A stretch of 11,462 nucleotides of DNA from Patescibacteria group bacterium (GTDB taxonomy: Bacteria; Patescibacteriota; Microgenomatia; UBA10105). The stretch is taken from the NCBI GenBank assembly GCA_003524845.1, contig DQGR01000012.1:1-11462 (forward strand). Direction: 5' to 3'. Positions 1 through 6,163 of the stretch are shown piece by piece. The notes beneath the pieces were generated by a model that saw only the letters and a program-made list of their open reading frames with translations, searched no databases and was not told the DNA's origin. Position numbers and translations under genes: made by a program. Each line of letters begins with the position of its first letter. Within the stretch, counting starts at the first letter, position 1.

Positions 1-273
1 CAGAACGAGTTCACTCGTGATATCCCGATCTGTTTTTTCCTCCAGATACTCCAGGTGATCAAGTGCAAAGGGCGCTGCGTGGAACCGTTCCAGAAAATCG
101 ACATGATGCACTTCCGGCAACAGTTCCAGTATTTTACTTAAAATCCGGTGATGCACAATATCATCAAGTATCTTTTTCAACTCGGCTTTATCCATTTCCG
201 TTCCTTCAACCTGGTCAATCTCTTCAAACAGCTCCTCAATTAGAATTAAATGGTCATAAAAAATTTTACTCAT
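1..273 (-). CDS. Small His-rich helical protein of unknown function (C-terminus cut by window edge)
   Basis: The minus strand is open from an ATG at 271-273 to the left edge, giving 91 codons with no stop. A strong Shine-Dalgarno (AAAGGAG, 278-284) lies 4 nt before the ATG, the best ribosome site in the window, so this is a real gene. The protein begins MSKIFYDHLILIEELFEEID and looks almost wholly helical and acidic, with regularly spaced Leu/Ile and several His (VHHR near residue 43, VHH near 57, then single His at about 66 and 73). I see no membrane segment or catalytic motif. It follows the 290-1147 gene after 16 nt and should be the third gene of the gltX transcript. I do not assign a function. 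Small helical proteins of this kind occur in Patescibacteria, but naming a family would need a profile search. Confidence 0.8.
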   Translation of the reverse strand, partial: MSKIFYDHLILIEELFEEIDQVEGTEMDKAELKKILDDIVHHRILSKILELLPEVHHVDFLERFHAAPFALDHLEYLEEKTDRDITSELVL

Positions 274-277
274 GTTG

Positions 278-284
278 CTCCTTT
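278..284 (-). promoter_or_regulatory. Strong Shine-Dalgarno site of the helical-protein gene
   Basis: The minus strand reads AAAGGAG followed by CAAC and the ATG at 273. It sits in the 16-nt gap after the TAA of the upstream gene. It stands out because the other starts in the window have no comparable purine-rich site, and it decides the start of this partial gene. Confidence 0.8.
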
Positions 285-289
285 CAGAT

Positions 290-1147
290 TTACGGTAATG
301 CTATCGGACCTAAAGGAATTTCGTCACCCGGATCATCCAAGAATAGTATCAGCGTATCCCCTTTATGCTGTTTCGGATAAAACCCAAGTCCAGCCATGAC
401 TTCCGGAGAACCGCCGAATTTTTTACCGGTCCAGACTGCAGGTCCGGCATCTCCCAACACCGCAACCACGGCTTTACCATTTTCAGGGTTAATCACCAAA
501 AATTTCCGGAACTTATACCACCGTTTCAACTCTGCCCATTCATCATTCCACTCCGGAATCAGGAATGTTTGTAACACAATATAAAACCGTTCTTCATCAA
601 TCATTTGGGAAATGGTTTTGTTGCTTTGCGCAAAAAAATAACCGAACGCGCCGCGGGCAGGCGCCATACCGGTTTCCGAAAATCCATGTTGGGTTACCGT
701 ATCGCCTTCAAAACGAAACAGATGCTGTTCAAGTCCCATTGAACCAAAATAAAACGGAATCCGGTTATTGTCCAGTGAAAATACGGCTGAAACCTGATAA
801 TACTTTTTTACATTGGCACTTATTTCTACTTCTGTATCAGGTGTAATTTGACTGGTAATAACTTCGCGTAGCCGCGTCAAAAAATTTTCCCATGAATCAG
901 CAGTTGCCACCGACTGCGTTTGATTCTTATTAAAGAGCGACAGGTGCGGAGCTGCTAATAGTAATGCACTTCCGAGTGTGGCACCGGTTAAGAGACGCGC
1001 TGAATGCGCACGAATATCAGATAAAGAGATTTTCTTCTTGGCAAACCATTCCCGGGAACTGGGGTAACGGACGGTCAGTTCTTTTTGGGCAAACTGCTTC
1101 TTTTGCTTTAAAACTGCGAGTAATGATTGGGCAGGAGTTGGTGACAT
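290..1147 (-). CDS. Membrane-anchored protein with C-terminal RlpA-like double-psi beta-barrel-type motif (putative)
   Basis: This is a 285-residue protein. A basic N-terminal region (about 1-50) precedes one hydrophobic segment (about 52-66), so the remainder is probably outside the membrane. The mid region (about 85-200) is mixed helix and strand with no motif I recognise. Residues about 216-270 read VINPENGKAVVAVLGDAGPA, then a Gly-rich FGGSPEVMAGLGF, then a hydrophobic strand. This matches the layout of RlpA-type double-psi beta-barrels (a 'TN..NG+.VVV.V.DRGP....' core followed by a helix ending in LG). The conserved Asp is kept at D233, while the following Arg is Ala. RlpA-type barrels are known as peptidoglycan-binding or lytic domains, so a wall role is possible but inferred. 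The ATG lies only 2 nt after the gltX TAG with at most a weak AGGCG site, which suggests translational coupling. Gene status is strong; the domain call is moderate. Confidence 0.75.
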   Translation of the reverse strand: MSPTPAQSLLAVLKQKKQFAQKELTVRYPSSREWFAKKKISLSDIRAHSARLLTGATLGSALLLAAPHLSLFNKNQTQSVATADSWENFLTRLREVITSQITPDTEVEISANVKKYYQVSAVFSLDNNRIPFYFGSMGLEQHLFRFEGDTVTQHGFSETGMAPARGAFGYFFAQSNKTISQMIDEERFYIVLQTFLIPEWNDEWAELKRWYKFRKFLVINPENGKAVVAVLGDAGPAVWTGKKFGGSPEVMAGLGFYPKQHKGDTLILFLDDPGDEIPLGPIALP

Positions 1148-1149
1148 AT

Positions 1150-2544
1150 CTATAACGCCTGTCGCATCCGCAACAGTGCTTCTTTTTTACCAAGTAATTC
1201 CAGTGTTTCAAAAAGCGGCAGACCAATTTTTTCTCCGGTTACTGCTTGCCGGAGCGCCATAAATGCCTCGCGCAGTTTCCAATTTTTTTGAGTAACTAAT
1301 TTTTTAGCAGTCAACTCAAGTTGCTGAGTTTTCCAAGGCAATAACAGTTCAAATTCGGCAATGAATTCTCTCGTAATATTTTTTTCCTGGGTAGACAGCG
1401 GCACTGGTTTAAAGGCAACGAACGGACCTAAGTAATGCGTAAATTCCGTCAGCGTCTTCATCCGTGGTTGTGCCAGGGGCGCGAGTTTATTAATCAGCTT
1501 TGTATCCGTGCCCTTTGGTAAGTAAGTAGTCAGCCGGGACGCTAATTCTTTGGTTGATAGTTCCCGGATGTACTGTCCATTGAGCCAGGAGAGCTTTTCC
1601 AGATCAAAAATCGGCGCGGTAGTTTTAATTTTTTTAATATCAAATGCTTCTATCATCTCCGAGAGTGAAAATTTATCCCGGCCATCAGGCATACTCCAGG
1701 TCATGGTACCTAAATAGTTAAGTAATGCCTCAGGTAAATACCCTTGTTCCCGATACCACGAAGTCCAGACCGGATTTTTGCGCTTGGAAAGTTTTGATTT
1801 GTCAGGATTTCGAAGTAACGGTAAATGTGCAAAATAGGGGAGCGTCCAGCCAAACGCCCAGTAGAGAATCACGTGTTTTGGGGTGGAAGATATCCAGTCT
1901 TCTCCACGAATTACATGAGTCACTTGCATCAGATAATCATCGATAACGACGGCCAGATGATAGGTCGGGTAACCGTCTGATTTTATCAGCACCTGATCAT
2001 CAAGCACTGCATTTTGAAAATGAATTTTTCCCCGAATCATGTCTGAAAAAATTGTCTCCCCTTTTTCCGGCACGTTAAGGCGGATAACATTAGGTTCAAC
2101 ACTTGCTCGCCGGCGCGCCTCAGCTAAGGGGATTTCTTTGCAATGGCCATCATACATGGTGGGTAGTTTGCGCTCGTGTTGAGATTTACGTAACTTTTCC
2201 AGGCGTTCTGATGAACAAAAACAATAGTAAGCGCGACCGGCCTCAATCAGTTTAAGTGCGTATTTCTGGTAAATCGGTAGGCGTTCGGACTGCCGATAGG
2301 GAGCATATGCGCCACCGATATCCGGACCTTCATCGTAAGCGAGTCCCAACCAGCGCAAAGATGCAAGTATGCGTGCTTCGGTCTGGGGAACAAACCGCAG
2401 ACGGTCAGTATCTTCAATCCTGACAATAAATTTACCTTTGTGTTTTTTTGACCAGATATAGTTAAACAAGGCCGTATAAACATTGCCAACATGCAGGTCG
2501 TCTCCGGTTGGGGAAGGCGCGATTCGTGTACGTACTCTGTCCAT
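1150..2544 (-). CDS. gltX: Glutamyl-tRNA synthetase
   Basis: This 464-residue class I synthetase attaches glutamate to tRNA-Glu in the cytoplasm. The N-terminal APSPTGDDLHVGN (about 9-21) is the HIGH signature with HVGN in place of HIGN. It is followed by VRIEDTD (41-47), the substrate-binding GEDWISSTP (214-222) and KLSKR (251-255), the KMSKS equivalent. C108-x-C110, Y131 and C135 match the zinc-binding Cys/Tyr positions of the E. coli-type enzyme. Residues from about 320 on form the helical anticodon-binding part. The length is normal for bacterial GluRS. The start is an ATG with no Shine-Dalgarno, 18 nt after a TAGAAT -10 box. It leads the minus-strand run that includes the 290-1147 gene. 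Whether it also charges tRNA-Gln for the GatCAB route cannot be read here. Confidence 0.97.
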   Translation of the reverse strand: MDRVRTRIAPSPTGDDLHVGNVYTALFNYIWSKKHKGKFIVRIEDTDRLRFVPQTEARILASLRWLGLAYDEGPDIGGAYAPYRQSERLPIYQKYALKLIEAGRAYYCFCSSERLEKLRKSQHERKLPTMYDGHCKEIPLAEARRRASVEPNVIRLNVPEKGETIFSDMIRGKIHFQNAVLDDQVLIKSDGYPTYHLAVVIDDYLMQVTHVIRGEDWISSTPKHVILYWAFGWTLPYFAHLPLLRNPDKSKLSKRKNPVWTSWYREQGYLPEALLNYLGTMTWSMPDGRDKFSLSEMIEAFDIKKIKTTAPIFDLEKLSWLNGQYIRELSTKELASRLTTYLPKGTDTKLINKLAPLAQPRMKTLTEFTHYLGPFVAFKPVPLSTQEKNITREFIAEFELLLPWKTQQLELTAKKLVTQKNWKLREAFMALRQAVTGEKIGLPLFETLELLGKKEALLRMRQAL

Positions 2545-2559
2545 AATTTGTTATCTAGA

Positions 2560-2588
2560 TTGATTCTATCATGCTAAGACCGTATACT
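2560..2588 (+). promoter_or_regulatory. Predicted promoter of the 2653-3699 gene
   Basis: TTGATT (2560-2565) and TATACT (2583-2588) are separated by 17 nt. They match the consensus at 4/6 and 5/6. Transcription would begin near 2595, inside the palindrome, giving a leader of about 58 nt with two potential hairpins. An alternative -10 is one of the two tandem TCTAAT copies at 2637-2648, but no -35 goes with those. Confidence 0.5.
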
Positions 2589-2591
2589 CAA
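2563..2591 (-). promoter_or_regulatory. Predicted gltX promoter
   Basis: On the minus strand, TTGAGT (fwd 2586-2591) and TAGAAT (fwd 2563-2568) are separated by exactly 17 nt. They match the -35 and -10 consensus at 4/6 and 5/6. Transcription would start near 2556, leaving a leader of about 12 nt with no ribosome site. The element overlaps the opposing promoter of the 2653 gene and abuts the 16-bp palindrome at 2594-2609. Confidence 0.6.
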
Positions 2592-2593
2592 AG

Positions 2594-2609
2594 TGATGCT
2601 GCAGCATCA
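2594..2609. repeat. Perfect 16-bp palindrome, candidate operator
   Basis: TGATGCTGCAGCATCA is its own reverse complement over all 16 bases. It lies in the divergent gap, 2 nt from the gltX -35 and at the predicted start of plus-strand transcription. Such a site could bind a dimeric regulator or fold in RNA as a 6-bp stem with a TGCA loop. No regulator is encoded in the window. Confidence 0.55.
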
Positions 2610-2615
2610 TCTCGA

Positions 2616-2630
2616 GCGGGAAATCCCCGC
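2616..2630. repeat. GC-rich inverted repeat (leader hairpin)
   Basis: The arms GCGGG and CCCGC flank a 5-nt loop, AAATC. The repeat lies 6 nt after the palindrome and about 22 nt before the ATG at 2653. It is not followed by a T-run, so it is not an intrinsic terminator. It would fold in the leader RNA of the plus-strand gene. Confidence 0.4.
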
Positions 2631-2652
2631 AAGAGATCTAATTCTAATATTT

Positions 2653-3699
2653 ATGGCAACCCTAACCGAAACTGCCTTTTATACCAGAAAATATATTAAA
2701 TGGGGAGCGGTGGGGCTCATTCTTTTTCTGGTTCTGCGGATTGCGTTCAATTCGTTTTTATCATACTTAAACGTCTTATTTCCGCCGCAAGTCATCCCTG
2801 ACAATGCGTTTGGTCGTTTAAGCGCAATCAGTTTTCCGCAGTCTGCATCCCCGTCAGCACAACTCAACTATTCATTGCGGACCATTTCCGGCACTTTGTC
2901 CGAAGCTTCAAACAGTGCGACCGTTTATTTTATGCCTAAAAACCGCGCCACCTTGCTTTCGCTGTCTGAAACGCAGGCGCTCGTTGAGCGGATTGATTTT
3001 ACTACCTCTCCCCGGCAGATTACGTCAACTGCGTATCGCTGGGTCGATATAACCAACCCGCTGCGCACCATTGAACTCGATATAGTGAGTAAACAATTTA
3101 CGCTTAATTATTTATTTGCCCACGACCTCACCCTTTTTACCGAGCGAAACATTCCTACCCCGAAACAGGCGCAAGCTGAAACCCTCGATTTCCTGCAGAG
3201 TTTAAATCTGCCCACCGGTGATATTGTCGTATCACAGCCAAAAATTCAGTACTTAAAACTGGTCGGGAACCAGTTGCAACCGGCAACCAGCGAATCACAG
3301 GCAGACGCGGTTCGAGTTGACTATTTCCGGCAGAACTATCATGGTATGCCGGCGCGGACTGACAAACCTCAGGAAGGAAATATCGCATTTATCTTAAGCG
3401 GCGCTGGTGGCCAAAAACGCGTCTTATATGCTAAATACCACTATTGGCCGATTGATACCCGGGTCAGTGGCATTTATAAATTAAAAACTCCTGAGCAGGC
3501 ATTTACCGAACTGCAAAACGGACATGCCTACTTTGCTTCACTCCCCAATAACGAAACCCGGATCGCAATCACCAACTCGTATCTGGCCTACTATGACGGG
3601 ATGATTCCGCAGCTGTTTTATCAACCGGTGTTTGTGTTTGAAGGTGATCAGGGGTTTATCGCCTATGTGCCGGCTGTTGCACCTCCGTGGACGGAATAA
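2653..3699 (+). CDS. Single-pass membrane protein of unknown function with large outer domain
   Basis: The protein is 348 residues from the ATG at 2653. A short N-terminal tail (MATLTETAFYTRKYIKWG) precedes one transmembrane helix (about 17-39), and about 300 residues should lie outside. The outer part is rich in alternating strands. It has a YRWVD/ELDIVSKQFTL stretch (about 128-152) and ends in SYLAYYDG...QPVFVFEGDQGFIAYVPA (about 309-341). That ending loosely resembles the strand pattern at the end of YycI/PepSY-type domains, but I make no family call. The open frame extends upstream to a GTG at 2593; I reject that start because it crosses the palindrome and the predicted transcription start and adds only a hydrophilic tail. 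The gene is a monocistron, divergent from gltX and ending 2 nt from the carboxypeptidase gene. Its reality is well supported. Confidence 0.8.
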   Translation: MATLTETAFYTRKYIKWGAVGLILFLVLRIAFNSFLSYLNVLFPPQVIPDNAFGRLSAISFPQSASPSAQLNYSLRTISGTLSEASNSATVYFMPKNRATLLSLSETQALVERIDFTTSPRQITSTAYRWVDITNPLRTIELDIVSKQFTLNYLFAHDLTLFTERNIPTPKQAQAETLDFLQSLNLPTGDIVVSQPKIQYLKLVGNQLQPATSESQADAVRVDYFRQNYHGMPARTDKPQEGNIAFILSGAGGQKRVLYAKYHYWPIDTRVSGIYKLKTPEQAFTELQNGHAYFASLPNNETRIAITNSYLAYYDGMIPQLFYQPVFVFEGDQGFIAYVPAVAPPWTE

Positions 3700-3701
3700 T
3701 C

Positions 3702-4664
3702 TTATGGGTTAAACTCCTGCCATTCGTATGTCCCAAAAGCCCATTCAATCAACTGTTCTGTTTCTCCAAACCGATCAGCACTATGCAAAAGCGTAATTAA
3801 AATCATGTGGTTTCCCCGCTCTACTGTGGTGACTAAACACCCGCCGGCAGCAGCGGTCCAGCCGGTCTTAAACCCAGATACTCCGGGAAGTTTACCGATG
3901 AGTTCATTAACATTTTTTAACCCATGAAATCGCAAATACTCTGTATCTGAAACAGTGATTTGTTGAGTCGAGGCAATTTTAGTCAGCAGCGGACTTTTAC
4001 TCGCCACGACTGAAAGACGCGCCAAATCCCGGGCCGTAGTATAGTGCTCAGTATCATCAAAACCAATCGGATTGGTAAGGTGGGTATTTTGCAAAAAATA
4101 CGTCTGGGTTAACTCGTTCATGCGGTCGACAAATCCGGCTACCCCGCCTGCATGATGTTCCGCAAGTGCAAACGCTGCATCATTGGCTGAATGTACCAGT
4201 ATTCCATACAGTAAACTTTCAACCGTAATCGTCTCGTCTTTTACCAGATCCATCACATACGGCGTCGTAATTACGGTATCAACGGTTACTACCTCATTCA
4301 ACTGGTAGTCAGTCAGCGCAACAAGCGCAGTCATGATTTTGGTGGTTGAGGCAGGCAGCAGTCGCAATTCCGGGTTTTTTTCATAGAGACTTACCCCTGA
4401 ATCAATATCTACAATGACGACTCCTTCGGCGGAAATTTCAGGTGGAGGATGGTTCTGGATATTAATAGGTAGCGGCGCCGGAGTCGGCAGAATAATTTGT
4501 TGCGGCTCGGGTAACACTTCGGTCATGGCCCGGAACGCAAACAGGTTTTGGGGTGGCAAAAGGAATAAAAAAAATGTCACGGCAAATAGTTGCGCCATCG
4601 CCAACCACGGAAGTATCCGGAAGAAAATATTTTCAGATTTTGAGGTTGTTTGCTTTAAGCTCAC
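3702..4664 (-). CDS. D-alanyl-D-alanine carboxypeptidase (peptidase S11, PBP5-like)
   Basis: This 320-residue serine peptidase trims the terminal D-Ala from peptidoglycan stem peptides outside the membrane. All three penicillin-binding motifs are present: SxxK at S106-T-T-K109, SxN at S159-A-N161, and KTG at 266-268. An N-terminal hydrophobic segment (about 19-37) is an anchor or signal, followed by a Pro-rich linker (about 52-76) and the catalytic domain. It ends shortly after that domain, so the C-terminal beta domain and amphipathic anchor of E. coli PBP5 (about 400 residues) are missing; the N-terminal segment presumably anchors it instead. The start is a GTG at 4662-4664; the codon before it in frame is TGA, so no earlier start exists. 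M23 is an alternative that would make a signal-peptide-like N-terminus. It follows aspS after 7 nt and should be co-transcribed. Confidence 0.93.
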   Translation of the reverse strand: MSLKQTTSKSENIFFRILPWLAMAQLFAVTFFLFLLPPQNLFAFRAMTEVLPEPQQIILPTPAPLPINIQNHPPPEISAEGVVIVDIDSGVSLYEKNPELRLLPASTTKIMTALVALTDYQLNEVVTVDTVITTPYVMDLVKDETITVESLLYGILVHSANDAAFALAEHHAGGVAGFVDRMNELTQTYFLQNTHLTNPIGFDDTEHYTTARDLARLSVVASKSPLLTKIASTQQITVSDTEYLRFHGLKNVNELIGKLPGVSGFKTGWTAAAGGCLVTTVERGNHMILITLLHSADRFGETEQLIEWAFGTYEWQEFNP

Positions 4665-4671
4665 TCATTAA

Positions 4672-6096
4672 TTATTTCTTTTTTTTGGCCAGAGTCAATC
4701 CCACTTCGCTCAACTGCTCAGGCGTTGCCGGACTCGGCGCGTCCATGACACTAATTTTACCAGAGGCGGCGGCGGGATATGCCATGACCTCTCGCACACT
4801 CGGCTCACTCAGAATGGCCATTAAAAACCGGTCAATACCGGGCGCAATCCCTCCATGCGGCGGCACGCCATATGAGAAAGCCGTCAACATATGTGCAAAT
4901 TGTCGCTTCTGCGTTTCCGAAAATCCGATCAGATCAAAAACTTTTTCTTGAACATCTGCCTGATGGATCCTGATGCTGCCTCCGCCAACTTCGTAGCCAT
5001 TGAGGACTAAATCATGCTGCAAGCCCCGCACTTTGGTTGGATCGGTGTCCAAAAGTGGGATGTCGTCAGGATGTGGAGCGGTAAACATATGATGAGACGG
5101 CGCAAATTTGGCGCTGCCTGAACCGTGAAAATAATCTTTTTCTGATTGCTCGGTAAATAAAGGAAAATCTATAACCCATACAAACGCGAGTTCGTCTGGA
5201 TCTTTATTATTTTTACGCAGATCAGGCTTGTCTGAAGCCCAACCTTTAATTGCGTTAGCATGTGAAATCACCTGGAATTTATCTTGAGTAAAATGTTTCT
5301 GGGGGAAAATTTCTTTCACTAGTTGGATAAATAATTCTTCAGTTAGTTGAAGAATATCCTGCTGGGTGACAAATGATATCTCGAGATCAAGTTGTGTAAA
5401 CTCTCCATACGCCCGATCTGCCCGTGGGTCTTCATCACGAAAACAGCGGGCAATTTGAAAATAGCGCTCGAGACCGGCAACCATGAGTAACTGTTTATAC
5501 TGTTGCGGTGACTGGGGTAAGGCATAAAAATTTCCTTTTTGTAGTCGTGAGGGCACTAAAAAATCCCGCGCCCCTTCTGGGGTGGTTTTCGTCAGGATCG
5601 GCGTTTCCACTTCAATAAAATTCTGTTTGGTTAAAAAATTCCGGATAAAGGTTGTGACTTGGGAGCGCAACTTGAGGTTGCGCGTCATCCGGGGCCGCCG
5701 GAGATCAAGATAGCGGTATTTTAAGCGAATTTCTTCATCGATGTTGTATCCATCGGTATCAATTGGAAATGGTAATTCTTTGGCTTTATTAAGTATGGTA
5801 ATCGTTTCCAGCTGGACTTCGACTTCCCCGGTTGCTATTTTTGGGTTAATTAATTTTTCCGGCCGCCGACTCACTTTACCAGTCACTGATACCACATCTT
5901 CCACTCCGATTTTTGAAAGCGTTTTCCGCACCTCGGCTTTAAGAATTCCGGAAATCCCCACTACCTGCACTAAACCGCTGCGGTCGCGCACATCAAGAAA
6001 AATAATTTTACCATGATCCCGCCGTGTTGCGACCCAACCTTGCAGGGTGACGATTTGCCCAACTTTGGGAATTGTTTCGGTAGTTAATGTGCGCAT
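4672..6096 (-). CDS. aspS: Aspartyl-tRNA synthetase, short form without GAD insertion
   Basis: This 474-residue class II synthetase has an N-terminal OB-fold anticodon-binding domain (about 1-105). Motif 2 is at 217-235 (CFRDEDPRADR, then EFTQLD) and motif 3 at 416-423 (GIAPGIDR). TPEGARDFLVPSR (172-184) and the flipping-loop region are typical of bacterial enzymes. Bacterial AspRS is usually about 590 residues with a GAD domain inserted between motifs 2 and 3; here the chain passes from ASDKPDLR (287-294) to VWVIDFPLF (306-314) with no room for it. H28 in RRDHGK is His, as in non-discriminating enzymes such as that of Pseudomonas aeruginosa, where E. coli has Leu. This suggests charging of tRNA-Asn as well as tRNA-Asp (inference). 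The start ATG has no Shine-Dalgarno and lies 10 nt after a -10 box. The C-terminus is KKKK, encoded by an A-run. Confidence 0.97.
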   Translation of the reverse strand: MRTLTTETIPKVGQIVTLQGWVATRRDHGKIIFLDVRDRSGLVQVVGISGILKAEVRKTLSKIGVEDVVSVTGKVSRRPEKLINPKIATGEVEVQLETITILNKAKELPFPIDTDGYNIDEEIRLKYRYLDLRRPRMTRNLKLRSQVTTFIRNFLTKQNFIEVETPILTKTTPEGARDFLVPSRLQKGNFYALPQSPQQYKQLLMVAGLERYFQIARCFRDEDPRADRAYGEFTQLDLEISFVTQQDILQLTEELFIQLVKEIFPQKHFTQDKFQVISHANAIKGWASDKPDLRKNNKDPDELAFVWVIDFPLFTEQSEKDYFHGSGSAKFAPSHHMFTAPHPDDIPLLDTDPTKVRGLQHDLVLNGYEVGGGSIRIHQADVQEKVFDLIGFSETQKRQFAHMLTAFSYGVPPHGGIAPGIDRFLMAILSEPSVREVMAYPAAASGKISVMDAPSPATPEQLSEVGLTLAKKKK

Positions 6097-6106
6097 GATG
6101 GTGGTT

Positions 6107-6135
6107 ATTGTATAGCGATTACGCGCAGTTTACAA
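6107..6135 (-). promoter_or_regulatory. Predicted aspS promoter
   Basis: On the minus strand, TTGTAA (fwd 6130-6135) and TACAAT (fwd 6107-6112) are separated by 17 nt, matching the consensus at 4/6 and 5/6. Only 10 nt separate the -10 box from the ATG, so the leader would be about 3-4 nt. The -35 overlaps the -35 of the opposing RDD promoter. Confidence 0.6.
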
Positions 6136-6157
6136 CTTTATGTATTTTATTTACACT
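6129..6157 (+). promoter_or_regulatory. Predicted RDD-gene promoter (leaderless)
   Basis: TTTACA (6129-6134; 5/6 match) and TACACT (6152-6157; 4/6) are separated by 17 nt. Six bases later comes the ATG at 6164, exactly where transcription should begin, so the mRNA would be leaderless. The placement also argues against the upstream ATG at 6140. Confidence 0.55.
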
Positions 6158-6163
6158 GTAGGT

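Noticed and set aside
63..380. 105-codon plus-strand frame at the left end
   Set aside because: It runs antisense across two minus-strand genes, one with a strong ribosome site, and has no features of its own.
2593..2652. GTG-initiated N-terminal extension of the membrane-protein gene
   Set aside because: It crosses the palindrome and the predicted transcription start, adds only a hydrophilic tail, and ATG 2653 gives a normal anchor topology.
4675..4686. A-run near the aspS end as a frameshift site joining aspS to the carboxypeptidase gene
   Set aside because: The carboxypeptidase frame has a TGA immediately before its GTG, so no shift can fuse the two; the run simply encodes Lys.
6140..6163. 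Upstream ATG for the RDD protein
   Set aside because: It lies before the predicted -10 box; the family usually begins just before the first helix, as from 6164.
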